This document shows, in pieces, positions 19,095 to 26,933 of a stretch of 49,361 nucleotides of DNA (position 1 is its first letter; every line of letters begins with the position of its first letter). The stretch comes from Ruegeria profundi (GTDB lineage: Bacteria > Pseudomonadota > Alphaproteobacteria > Rhodobacterales > Rhodobacteraceae): contig NZ_LQBP01000015.1 of assembly GCF_001507545.1 (NCBI RefSeq), forward strand, positions 1 through 49,361. The letters are read 5' to 3'. The position numbers and the translations under genes were made by a program. The notes below the pieces were generated by a model that saw only the letters and a list, made by a program, of their open reading frames with translations, was not told the origin of the DNA and made no database searches.

Positions 19095-19185
19095 CCGCCT
19101 GCGGGTCCTGTGGCCCCCGCGTCCTGAGCAAACGCCGAAAGAAGCGACGGAAACTGCGCTTTTGGTCTATCCGAGATGTTGCTGA
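19075..19185 (+). CDS. Candidate 36-residue protein between coxF and coxG
   Basis: A short frame starting at ATG 19075 (or 19078) inside the end of coxF and stopping 15 bp before coxG. GGAGG at about 19063-19067 is well spaced for this start, which suggests coupled translation. The product would be basic, proline-containing and end in Cys-Cys. I do not recognise it. It could equally be a spacer without a protein; only conservation in relatives would decide. Confidence 0.28.
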   Translation: MMRNALNRLRVLWPPRPEQTPKEATETALLVYPRCC

Positions 19186-19200
19186 ACAAAGGAAATCTGA

Positions 19201-19653
19201 ATGGAACTGAGTGATGAAATCCGCATCGCAGCACCGCGTGATGTTGTGTATCGCGCTCTGAACAACCCCGAAGTACTGCAGGAGTGTATTCCGGGGTGCG
19301 AAGAGCTGACCCAGAACTCACCCGAGGAACTTGCCGCGAAGGTTGTTCTCAAGATCGGTCCGGTCAAGGCAAAATTCGCCGGAGAGGTCACACTGGACAA
19401 TTCCAACGCGCCCGAGAGGTTTTCGCTGACCGGTGAAGGTAAGGGCGGGGCAGCGGGTTTCGCCAAGGGCGGCGCCGATGTCACTTTGACCGAAGACGGC
19501 TCGGAGACCATTCTGGCCTATACCGCCAAGGTCGATGTCGGCGGCAAGATCGCTCAGCTTGGCAGCCGTTTGATCGCCGGAACAGCCAAGAAGCTATCAG
19601 GCAAGTTCTTCACGCGATTTGGTGAGATCGTGTCGGAACAGTCGGTTTCCTGA
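19201..19653 (+). CDS. coxG: CoxG, SRPBCC-fold CO dehydrogenase accessory protein
   Basis: A 150-residue START/Bet v1-like (SRPBCC) protein of the CoxG family: MELSDEIRIAAPRDVVYRALNNPEVLQECIPGCEEL, then KIGPVKAKFAGEV and the C-terminal GSRLIAGTAKKLSGKFFTRF helix. CoxG is reported to recruit CO dehydrogenase to the cytoplasmic membrane, and related CoxG proteins bind quinones. Many relatives have a C-terminal membrane tail; this copy ends after the SRPBCC domain, so it is the short form. It closes the cox cluster, 10 bp from the convergent amidohydrolase. No coxH, coxI or coxK follows. Confidence 0.93.
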   Translation: MELSDEIRIAAPRDVVYRALNNPEVLQECIPGCEELTQNSPEELAAKVVLKIGPVKAKFAGEVTLDNSNAPERFSLTGEGKGGAAGFAKGGADVTLTEDGSETILAYTAKVDVGGKIAQLGSRLIAGTAKKLSGKFFTRFGEIVSEQSVS

Positions 19654-19663
19654 CCATCGCCAA

Positions 19664-20527
19664 TCACATGCGATAAAACCGGCGGGCCGTCGCCCCGAAA
19701 ATCTGGTCGTGCTGTTTTTCAGGAACAAGAGCGGTATGCCGGCCAAGCAGTTCCGCATAAGTGGCAGACAGGCTGTCCACTGGAAAGTTTGATCCGAACA
19801 TGCAGCGATTTGCCCCGAATTGGGTCAGGCATGTTTCGACGATGGGCCGGACGCTGTCGACGTTCCAGTTGTGATCAAACATACCAAGACCGGACAGTTT
19901 GCAAGTAATCTGGGGCAGACCCGAAAGGTTCCGCAATGCCTGTGACCAACTTTCCAGCCCCTGCGCTGACCTATCATGAGGTGAGCCAGCATGGCACAGC
20001 GCCACTTGGGTTGCGGGGGATTGCGCCAAAACGCTTGCGGTGTGTTCCATCAGTTCCGGCAGCAGTTGCAGATCGAAGCTTAAGCCACGATCGCCAAGCT
20101 GCTTCAGCCCGTCCAGAAACTTGGGGTTATCCAGCAGGTCATTTGTGCCGGATATTTGGTCCTCACCCGGTGCGCGACCGATGATCTGGCGCACACCGCG
20201 CACAGAAGGCAGTGTTTGCAAGCGGTCAAGCTGTGCGCTCAGATCATCCGAAGTCAGGTCGCAAAACGCGACCTGCACAAGCGGCCAGTCAGGGTTTTCG
20301 TCGGCAACGGATTGTATCCATTGCGCCTCTGCCCATGGGTCTGACGCGCCGACCTGAATATGGACCGACGCATCAAACTCCACGGCATCACTGCGAAACT
20401 GGGGCAGAAGATAGTCGCGCTGAATCGGCGTTGGGTCACCGAAAAAACGCACGGCACCCTTTTCCATCAGCCAGGGATAGTGGACGGTGCTCAGATCCCA
20501 GAGGTGATGATGCGCGTCGATCCTCAT
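19664..20527 (-). CDS. Amidohydrolase-family lactonase-like protein
   Basis: A 287-residue TIM-barrel hydrolase of the amidohydrolase 2 group, which includes L-fuconolactonase and 2-pyrone-4,6-dicarboxylate lactonase. The start MRIDAHHHLWDL contains the HxH metal/substrate pair; VALCHAGSP supplies the later histidine, and MFGSNFPVDSL supplies a terminal Asp. The similarity favours a sugar-lactone hydrolase, but the substrate is unknown. It overlaps the end of the upstream SnoaL-like gene by four bases and shares its promoter, so it belongs to the LacI-controlled divergon and not to the cox cluster it faces. Confidence 0.85.
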   Translation of the reverse strand: MRIDAHHHLWDLSTVHYPWLMEKGAVRFFGDPTPIQRDYLLPQFRSDAVEFDASVHIQVGASDPWAEAQWIQSVADENPDWPLVQVAFCDLTSDDLSAQLDRLQTLPSVRGVRQIIGRAPGEDQISGTNDLLDNPKFLDGLKQLGDRGLSFDLQLLPELMEHTASVLAQSPATQVALCHAGSPHDRSAQGLESWSQALRNLSGLPQITCKLSGLGMFDHNWNVDSVRPIVETCLTQFGANRCMFGSNFPVDSLSATYAELLGRHTALVPEKQHDQIFGATARRFYRM

Positions 20528-21534
20528 GGTGTTTCGATCCCTGTTGTGCGGGTCAGAATATCCACCCCTTGTTGGTTCCAGAAGTGGAGAAGGTCGATAA
20601 ATATCCAGTTTTCAGCCAGCTTATCACCTGACCGACGATAGATATCGATTACGCGGAACTCACCGGGTTTTCCGGTGGCGGGCATTCCCATGAAGCCGCC
20701 AGAAGGTACCGCCGTAAAATTCGGCCAGCCGAAGAAACCGCCATAGTGCCCTTCGGCCAGGCGGCAGATATGCCTGGTTTTCGTCCTATCTGTAAAAGCC
20801 GCGCGGAACGGGCCGGAATGCTGCCGCGCGTAGCGTTCGATCGTATAGGTTGCACCGACGCCTTCGGGACCCCACCAGATCATGTCGTCATGCCATGTGC
20901 GCGCCAGCTCGTCGGTCAGGGACAGGCCGCTGTCCCATTGCCCAAGATCCGAGATCATGGCGTTGATGGCGTTCAGCGTTCTTTGCGCTTCATCTGCGGG
21001 TTGGTCTTCGAATAGCAAACCGTCATGGGTTATCGGCCCCGGCTGCACCAGATGCGCGGCGGTTTGCGGCGGAAACGGATTTTGACCGGCCTGCACCATC
21101 AGGTGTGGGATGTCGAAATACATTGCCGTTTCGGTGATCTGACCGTCCGCGACCTTGTGGAATGCGCAGTAACGCAGAAACGCCATCTTGCCAGTGGGGC
21201 GAATCCCCAGCCATGCCGCATCAAAAAGACCCATGAGGTGCCCCATCGACACCACCCATATGCCGTCATCGCTGAGTGAATTGGCGCCTGCAAAAAAGAT
21301 ATCCTGCCGCCGCTGCAACCGTGTGAGACTGTGTTTCAAGGGCTGCCAGAACCTGCGTGCCACCTCTTGCGGGCCGGTGATTTCGTTAAACGGATGAAAG
21401 CCGCGCCACAGCAGATTCGGCGCGCAGAAGCGGGTCATGACGGCGGTGAGGTCGGCCCCGCTTGCACTGTCGAGTGCGTCGTAGAAGGACAGGATCAACT
21501 TTTTTTCGGCTTGGAATCCCACAGTGCTTTCCAT
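20524..21534 (-). CDS. Double SnoaL-like (NTF2-fold) protein
   Basis: A 336-residue protein made of two tandem SnoaL/NTF2-like domains (about 8-155 and 175-325). Domain 1 has AWLGIRPTGKMAFLRYCAFHKVADGQI; domain 2 ends NWIFIDLLHFWNQQGVDIL. The W-L-G-I-x-P-T-G-K and N-W-x3-D patterns recur in three other genes of this region. SnoaL-type enzymes catalyse aldol cyclisations, and NTF2-fold relatives include isomerases and hydrolases; the reaction here is unknown. It is the first gene of the minus arm, starting 61 bp from the nearest operator-like palindrome. Confidence 0.8.
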   Translation of the reverse strand: MESTVGFQAEKKLILSFYDALDSASGADLTAVMTRFCAPNLLWRGFHPFNEITGPQEVARRFWQPLKHSLTRLQRRQDIFFAGANSLSDDGIWVVSMGHLMGLFDAAWLGIRPTGKMAFLRYCAFHKVADGQITETAMYFDIPHLMVQAGQNPFPPQTAAHLVQPGPITHDGLLFEDQPADEAQRTLNAINAMISDLGQWDSGLSLTDELARTWHDDMIWWGPEGVGATYTIERYARQHSGPFRAAFTDRTKTRHICRLAEGHYGGFFGWPNFTAVPSGGFMGMPATGKPGEFRVIDIYRRSGDKLAENWIFIDLLHFWNQQGVDILTRTTGIETP

Positions 21535-21594
21535 TTCATTTCAGTAGTTTGAGGTTTGAAAACCGTAAATCCGACTCGGTGTTCGGGCTTATAC

Positions 21595-21610
21595 TTGCAT
21601 ACGTATGCAA
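21595..21610. promoter_or_regulatory. LacI-type operator, perfect palindrome
   Basis: TTGCATACGTATGCAA is a perfect 16-bp palindrome with a central CG, the usual symmetry of LacI-family sites. On the minus strand a TATAAG box (21588-21593) follows it, so a bound repressor would cover the promoter of the minus arm. Confidence 0.7.
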
Positions 21611-21648
21611 AAAAGTCTTGCCTGATTTGATATACCCGAATTACAGTT

Positions 21649-21664
21649 TTGCACACGTATGCAA
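21649..21664. promoter_or_regulatory. Second LacI-type operator
   Basis: TTGCACACGTATGCAA differs from the first operator by one base. Centre-to-centre distance is 54 bp, about five helical turns, so two dimers would lie on roughly the same DNA face. It is 23 bp upstream of the ABC ATPase start, placing it near the plus-arm transcription start. Confidence 0.7.
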
Positions 21665-21687
21665 ATCGAATCCTTGCAGGGGGCACC

Positions 21688-22734
21688 ATGGCGGAAATTC
21701 AATTGCGCAACGTCGGCAAGCGCTGGGGCTCGTTCGTGGGGGTTCACAATTTCGACCTAACCATCGCTGACCGCGAATTCCTGGTCCTTCTGGGTCCGTC
21801 AGGGTGCGGCAAGACAACCACGATGCGTATGATTGCGGGCCTTGAGGACGTAACCGAGGGCGACATTCTTGTGGACGGCAAGGTCGTCAACGATCTGGAG
21901 CCAAAGGATCGCGATGTCGCTATGGTGTTCCAAAGCTACGCCCTTTATCCCAACATGAACGTCTATGAGAACATCCGCTTTCCGCTGAAGGTGCGCGGGA
22001 TTGATCCGTCGACCCATGACGAAAAGGTCCGCCGCGCCAGCGCGATGGTCGAGCTGGATGACTTCCTGCATCGTAAGCCCGCTGAATTGTCGGGCGGTCA
22101 GCGACAGCGCGTGGCCCTGGCCCGCGCCATTGTGCGTGAACCCAACGTGTTCCTGATGGATGAGCCGCTGTCGAATCTTGATGCAAAGCTGCGGGTTTCG
22201 ACCCGCGCACAGATCAAGAACCTCAGCCATGAACTTGCGGTAACAACCATCTATGTGACCCATGACCAGATCGAAGCCATGACCCTGGCCGACCGTGTTG
22301 TGGTGATGAAACAGGGCGTTGTGCAGCAAGTGGGCAGCCCGACCGAAATTTATGACCGACCCGCCAATACATTCGTAGCCAGCTTTATTGGCTCGCCCGC
22401 GATGAACCTGATGGATGGTGAGGTCTCAGGCGGAGTGTTCCGTACCAAGCATGTGGAAATACCGGTTGATGCGCCGGACGGCCCGATGACGTTAGGCTTT
22501 CGCGCCGAAGACGCCAGCCTTGCCGAGGGCGATGGTGAAATTTCCGCACCGATCTACACGCTGGAGCTGTTGGGTGACGCGACCATGATCTCGGTCCGGG
22601 TTGGCGGTGCCCTTGTTTCGGTCAAGGCCGATAAATCTTTCCGCGCCGAGATAGGCGAGCCGGTCTCGTTCTCGGTGCCAACAGAAATCTGTCACCTCTT
22701 TGAAGCTGAAAGCGGTGCGCGGATTGGGGAGTAA
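21688..22734 (+). CDS. Carbohydrate-type ABC importer, ATP-binding protein
   Basis: A 348-residue ATPase of the MalK/UgpC group (CUT1 type). Walker A GPSGCGKTT starts at residue 36, the Q-loop VFQSYALYPNMNV, signature LSGGQRQRVALARA and Walker B VFLMDEPLSNLD follow, and the C-terminal 110 residues form the TOBE-like regulatory domain (GFRAEDASL). It powers uptake by the permeases and binding protein encoded next. The start ATG 21688 has AGGGGG about five bases upstream. It opens the plus arm of the divergon right behind operator 2. Confidence 0.95.
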   Translation: MAEIQLRNVGKRWGSFVGVHNFDLTIADREFLVLLGPSGCGKTTTMRMIAGLEDVTEGDILVDGKVVNDLEPKDRDVAMVFQSYALYPNMNVYENIRFPLKVRGIDPSTHDEKVRRASAMVELDDFLHRKPAELSGGQRQRVALARAIVREPNVFLMDEPLSNLDAKLRVSTRAQIKNLSHELAVTTIYVTHDQIEAMTLADRVVVMKQGVVQQVGSPTEIYDRPANTFVASFIGSPAMNLMDGEVSGGVFRTKHVEIPVDAPDGPMTLGFRAEDASLAEGDGEISAPIYTLELLGDATMISVRVGGALVSVKADKSFRAEIGEPVSFSVPTEICHLFEAESGARIGE

Positions 22735-22808
22735 CCCCAAAACAGCCCATTCGGGCATAACACCGGTCCGGACGTCGACGACGGACCGATCCTGACAGGG
22801 AGAAACGC

Positions 22809-24020
22809 ATGAAACTCAAATCACTTTTCATGGCAGGTGCCATGTCCCTTGCCGCAGGTGGCGCGTGGGCCGATTGTGCCTTTGAAAATGACGTGCCGTT
22901 GAAATCGCTTTCGGCAGGGTTCGAAGCCTGGAAAGCCGTGACCGATGCGATGGCTGAATGCGGCAACTTCAGTGCTTCGCTGGACCAGGAGTTCCGCGAA
23001 AAGCAGCCCGAAGCGTTTGCAGCCGATCCGGCGCTTTACCAGATTGGCGGTGTCTCGAACGCGACACTGGTGCCCCTGCTCAATGCAGGAACCATTCGTC
23101 CGGTGGATGACCTGGTCGAAAAATACGGTCAGAACCTCCTGCCGAACCAGTTGATCAAGGTCGACGGCAAAACCATGGCGATTGCGATGATGGTTAACGC
23201 CCAGCACCTGATGTATCGCAGCGATGTTCTGGCCGATCTGGGCATCGAAGAACCCAAGTCGTATGACGATGTTCTGGCTGCTGCCGCCAAGATCAAAGAG
23301 GCAGGCGTCATGGAATATCCGATCGGAGCCACCTTCAAAACCGGTTGGAACCTCGGTCAGGAATTCGTCAACATGTACCTCGGTGAAGGCGGTGAGTTCT
23401 TCGGCGAAGGAAACATGCCGACGATTAACAACGACCAAGGTGTCGCGGCGCTGGAAATGATGAAGGCCATGACCGAATACATGGACCCTGAATACCTTGT
23501 GTCTGACTCCACCTACGTTCAGCAGCAGTTCCAGCAGGGCAAGATTGCCATGGCGAACCTTTGGGCAAGCCGTGCAGCGGCAATGAATGACGAGGCCGAA
23601 AGTCAGGTGGTTGGCAAGGTTACGATGGCGGCGGCCCCGATGGGTTCGGTCGCTCCTGCGACCACGGTCTGGTGGGACGGGGTCGTTTTTGCCACTAACA
23701 TGAGCGATGAAGAGGCCGATGCCGCTTTCCGCGTTGCGCTTGAAGGCATGGATGAAGACATGGTTCGTGCCAACAATGATGCCGCCGTCTGGCTAAGCCC
23801 TGCCTATTCCGCAGGTGAACTGGCCGCAGGTGCTGCCGCATCCGCCGAAGCGGGCGCCAAGGCTTATCCGGCATCGGGACCGATGGGCATCATGCACACC
23901 GCTTTGGGCAACGGCTTGGCCGATTACCTGACGGGTGCCAAGGACGCCCAGACAACACTGGCCGATATCGAGGCGGACTATACAACCGCCGCCAAAGAAG
24001 CCGGTCTGATCTCCAACTGA
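22809..24020 (+). CDS. ABC importer substrate-binding protein, family 1
   Basis: A 403-residue periplasmic binding protein. Residues 1-21 form a signal peptide (MAGAMSLAAGGAWA, then DCAFEN). The mature protein has the family 1 (MalE-like) layout with NAQHLMYRSDVLADLGI at the hinge and a Gly/Ala-rich C-terminal lobe. Family 1 proteins bind sugars, polyols, glycerol phosphodiesters or related polar compounds; the ligand is not evident. Ribosome site AGGGAGA precedes ATG 22809. It lies between the ATPase and the two permeases, completing one importer. Confidence 0.92.
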   Translation: MKLKSLFMAGAMSLAAGGAWADCAFENDVPLKSLSAGFEAWKAVTDAMAECGNFSASLDQEFREKQPEAFAADPALYQIGGVSNATLVPLLNAGTIRPVDDLVEKYGQNLLPNQLIKVDGKTMAIAMMVNAQHLMYRSDVLADLGIEEPKSYDDVLAAAAKIKEAGVMEYPIGATFKTGWNLGQEFVNMYLGEGGEFFGEGNMPTINNDQGVAALEMMKAMTEYMDPEYLVSDSTYVQQQFQQGKIAMANLWASRAAAMNDEAESQVVGKVTMAAAPMGSVAPATTVWWDGVVFATNMSDEEADAAFRVALEGMDEDMVRANNDAAVWLSPAYSAGELAAGAAASAEAGAKAYPASGPMGIMHTALGNGLADYLTGAKDAQTTLADIEADYTTAAKEAGLISN

Positions 24021-24085
24021 TCCTCCTGCGGGAGGGCTGCGGCCCTCCTGCGCCTTCCCCTGAGAACCATGAGAAAGGCAGAGCC

Positions 24086-25108
24086 ATGAATTTCCGGACA
24101 TTTGCCGCCTTTGTCGGCCCTTCTGTCTTTATGATGCTTCTCTTTATCGCGTATCCGCTGATCAGCGTGTTCATGCAGAGTTTCTACATCACGCAACCGA
24201 TTTATGAGACGGTAGAGATAGAAACCTGTACGCCCGGTTTCCTGACACAGACTTGCATAACGGAACAGGTCTCTCAGCCCAAACTGGACGAGCACGGAGA
24301 GATCATCACACAAACAGAATACGTTGGGCTGCAAAGCTATCGCAATGTGCTTGAGCCTGAACGGGCCTGGCGCGCGATCAGCAATGGCGAATGGAACGTG
24401 TTGTCCACGATTAACTTCTGGAAGGCGTTGCGTTTTACCCTGACGTTCACCCTGATTACATTGCCGTTGGTGATTGGGTGCGGTCTGGGCATTTCGGTCC
24501 TTATCAACAATGCTGCCCGGGCCATTCGCGGGCCCGTGATTTTCGTCTCGTTGCTGCCTTTCATTATCACGCCCGTGATTGGGGTACTGTCGATCAACTG
24601 GCTGTTTCGGGGCGATGGTATTCTGACCGCGATGCTTGAGACGTGGCTGAACCGCGACATCGCCTTGTTTGCACAAGCCTGGACGATCGAGATCCTGATG
24701 ATGGTCTACCGTGTCTGGCACGTCGCGCCCTTTGCTGCCATCGTGTTCTACGCCGGATTGCAGACCGTCAACCAGGACAGTCTTGAAAGCGCGGTCATCG
24801 ACGGTGCGACCCGCTGGCAGCGGATGAAGTACATCGTGATCCCGCATCTGATGCCGCTGATCATCTTCGTGTCGATGATCCACCTGATGGACAGCTACCG
24901 GGTGTTTGAGGAAATCGTCGGCTTCTCAAGCCAGGGATATGTCATCTCTCTGCAGTGGCTGACCTACGACTTCCTTGTGCCTGATCAGGCCGGCAACCGG
25001 TCGATCAGCCGGGCCTCGGCCAGTGCCATGCTGACCATGATCGGCGTCGTCATCCTGCTTATCTTCCCGCTGCGCCGGACATGGCGTGATCATAAAGGAG
25101 GTCACTAA
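24086..25108 (+). CDS. ABC importer permease (MalF-type)
   Basis: A 340-residue membrane protein. A first helix (about 5-30) is followed by a periplasmic stretch of some 75 residues with several cysteines (ETCTPGFLTQTCI), then five more helices. The EAA loop that docks on the ATPase reads ESAVIDGATRWQRMKYIVIPHLMPL as a region near residue 235. This layout matches the first permease of CUT1 importers. The periplasmic insert is longer than usual and might contribute to substrate specificity or carry a disulfide. Confidence 0.92.
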   Translation: MNFRTFAAFVGPSVFMMLLFIAYPLISVFMQSFYITQPIYETVEIETCTPGFLTQTCITEQVSQPKLDEHGEIITQTEYVGLQSYRNVLEPERAWRAISNGEWNVLSTINFWKALRFTLTFTLITLPLVIGCGLGISVLINNAARAIRGPVIFVSLLPFIITPVIGVLSINWLFRGDGILTAMLETWLNRDIALFAQAWTIEILMMVYRVWHVAPFAAIVFYAGLQTVNQDSLESAVIDGATRWQRMKYIVIPHLMPLIIFVSMIHLMDSYRVFEEIVGFSSQGYVISLQWLTYDFLVPDQAGNRSISRASASAMLTMIGVVILLIFPLRRTWRDHKGGH

Positions 25109-25109
25109 G

Positions 25110-26264
25110 ATGTCTTCACGTGCGCTTCGCCAACCCCTTAGCTTAAGGCTGACGTCGAATATCTTCCTTGCATTCTGGTGCATCGTGGCCGTCTTTCCGA
25201 TCCTTTGGATTACGGTCATGAGCTTCAAATCGCCGGTAGATGCTTTTGACAGCAATGCGCTGAACGTCATCTTTGGGCCAGCAACATTGGCCAAAGGGCA
25301 GGGAATATCGATACTCGATATTATTGCGGGCATTGCGATTTTCTGGGGTACCATCCTTGTTTCAACGAAAACGCTGCCCTCTATGGTCAGGTCATACACC
25401 AAACCCGGACAAGCGTGGTTTGGGTGGGTGATCGGTGTACTGGTTGTGATCGTCGGCTTCCTGTTGGTGTTTTTCGTAATCCTGCCCGCAGTTCTGGGTG
25501 TGCTGAACCCGATTTTTGGCCCGCTCGGAAAAGATGTGCTGGGTTTGACCACCGAGCACTACAAAACAGTGTGGATAGACCGCGGTTTTTCCGACAATTT
25601 CCAAAACTCGCTGATCGTAACGACTGGAGTTGTCACGCTGTCACTGACCGTGGGTACACTGGCCGGATATGGGCTGGCGCGTTCAGGCTCGACACTGGCG
25701 TTCTGGATCCTGATTGTTGCGCTGATTTTCCGGGCTTTGCCCCCTTCGGTGCTGGTTTCGGGTTACCTGCCTGTCTTTATTTCTTCGGCCGAATGGCTGG
25801 CCCCGATCCTTGGGGAAAACGCGCCTACGCTTTACGGAAAACCATTTGCCGTAATTGCGGTACTTGTGGCAATAAACCAGCCCTTTACCATCTGGATGCT
25901 GCGATCATTCTTCCAGAACATCCCGTCCGAACTGGACGAGGCTGCGCGGGTTGATGGTTGCAGTCACTTTCAGGCGTTCCGGCGTGTTATCATGCCGGTG
26001 ATGTGGCCGGGTGTGATCACCACGGGTTTGTTCAGCTTCCTGCTGGCGTATAACGACTTTCTTGTCACGTCTCTGCTTCTGGACGCGCAGAACCAGACGA
26101 TGGTTCCGGCCATTGTTGGTATGTTCAACCGCGAAACGACGACTACCGATCAGGTCGTCGCCGTGGCGGCTGCTGTATCGATCACGGCACCGCTGATCTT
26201 TCTTGTTCTGATCTTCCAACGCCAAATCGTCAGCGGCCTGACCGCCGGAGCCGTGAAAGGCTGA
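25110..26264 (+). CDS. ABC importer permease (MalG-type)
   Basis: A 384-residue membrane protein starting at ATG 25110, one base after the stop of the first permease, with AAGGAGG at 25095-25101. The EAA loop reads ELDEAARVDGCSHFQAFRR, near residue 275. It is about 100 residues longer than a typical MalG: an extra pair of helices occupies roughly residues 65-140 (IIAGIAIFWGTILV and GVLVVIVGFLLVFF), inserted after the first helix. Its stop shares one base with a 43-codon micro-ORF. Confidence 0.92.
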   Translation: MSSRALRQPLSLRLTSNIFLAFWCIVAVFPILWITVMSFKSPVDAFDSNALNVIFGPATLAKGQGISILDIIAGIAIFWGTILVSTKTLPSMVRSYTKPGQAWFGWVIGVLVVIVGFLLVFFVILPAVLGVLNPIFGPLGKDVLGLTTEHYKTVWIDRGFSDNFQNSLIVTTGVVTLSLTVGTLAGYGLARSGSTLAFWILIVALIFRALPPSVLVSGYLPVFISSAEWLAPILGENAPTLYGKPFAVIAVLVAINQPFTIWMLRSFFQNIPSELDEAARVDGCSHFQAFRRVIMPVMWPGVITTGLFSFLLAYNDFLVTSLLLDAQNQTMVPAIVGMFNRETTTTDQVVAVAAAVSITAPLIFLVLIFQRQIVSGLTAGAVKG

Positions 26265-26395
26265 TGAGTAACCACGCCCGACACAACGCCATGGCGCGCC
26301 ATCCTGCCTTGAACAGGTTGCCACGGGACTTCCTGAGCTTTGGGGTGTCTCCTCAAAACTCATCCCCGGACAACCTGAAAGGATATGAAGAATGA
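26264..26395 (+). CDS. Candidate 43-residue coupled micro-protein
   Basis: An open frame that exactly fills the gap between the second permease and the next SnoaL-like gene. Its ATG shares a base with the permease stop (TGATG) and its TGA overlaps the next ATG (ATGA at 26392). AAAGG lies at 26256-26260, rather close to the start. About 65% of codons end in G or C, compatible with coding. The product is basic near the start (three His and three Arg in the first 13) with the ending DNLKGYEE; no signal peptide or membrane segment. I recognise no family. Confidence 0.42.
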   Translation: MSNHARHNAMARHPALNRLPRDFLSFGVSPQNSSPDNLKGYEE

Positions 26396-26922
26396 AAGGC
26401 TCCCGCCCCGAACAAGCGGTTCTGACCCGCGACACGGACCTGAGCAAGACGGAAGAAACACGCCATGTCATCGAAACCATGGTCGATGGGCTGAACGACC
26501 ACCGAATTGACGATATCGGCGAGTTTTTTTCGCAGGGTTTTCGTTGGATGGGCAACCAGGGCTGCGGCACCAAGACCGGTTTGAAAGAGTTTCAGGACAA
26601 CTGGCAGCGCCCGTTTCAGGCGGCGTTCTCGGACAAGACCTGTATCGACGAAGCCCGGCTGTACATGGGTGAATGGGCGGCTGCGTTTGGTCGTCAGGAG
26701 GCCACTCATTCAGGCGAGTTTCTGGGTATCGCCCCGACAGGTAAACGGGTCGAGATTCGGTACATGGATTTCTGGAAAGTGGTCGACGGCAAGATCGTGG
26801 ACAATTGGGTGAATGTCGATTTCGCCCATGTTGCGGCGCAGTTGGGCGTGGACGTGTTCAACGGACAAGGCTGGGAAGCATTTGACCGGGGCGAAAAAAC
26901 TCCGCCTCGGCCCGAAAACTGA
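26392..26922 (+). CDS. Single SnoaL-like (NTF2-fold) protein
   Basis: A 176-residue protein with one SnoaL-like domain. The shared features are [26 protein letters not shown] and [19 protein letters not shown], closely similar to the C-terminal domains of the double-domain proteins at 20524 and 28262. The Asp of the N-W-x3-D pattern corresponds to the region of the catalytic Asp in SnoaL. AAAGGA precedes ATG 26392. It is followed 11 bp later by the HisD-type dehydrogenase. Substrate and reaction are unknown. Confidence 0.82.
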   Translation: MKGSRPEQAVLTRDTDLSKTEETRHVIETMVDGLNDHRIDDIGEFFSQGFRWMGNQGCGTKTGLKEFQDNWQRPFQAAFSDKTCIDEARLYMGEWAAAFGRQEATHSGEFLGIAPTGKRVEIRYMDFWKVVDGKIVDNWVNVDFAHVAAQLGVDVFNGQGWEAFDRGEKTPPRPEN

Positions 26923-26933
26923 GGATTGGAAAC

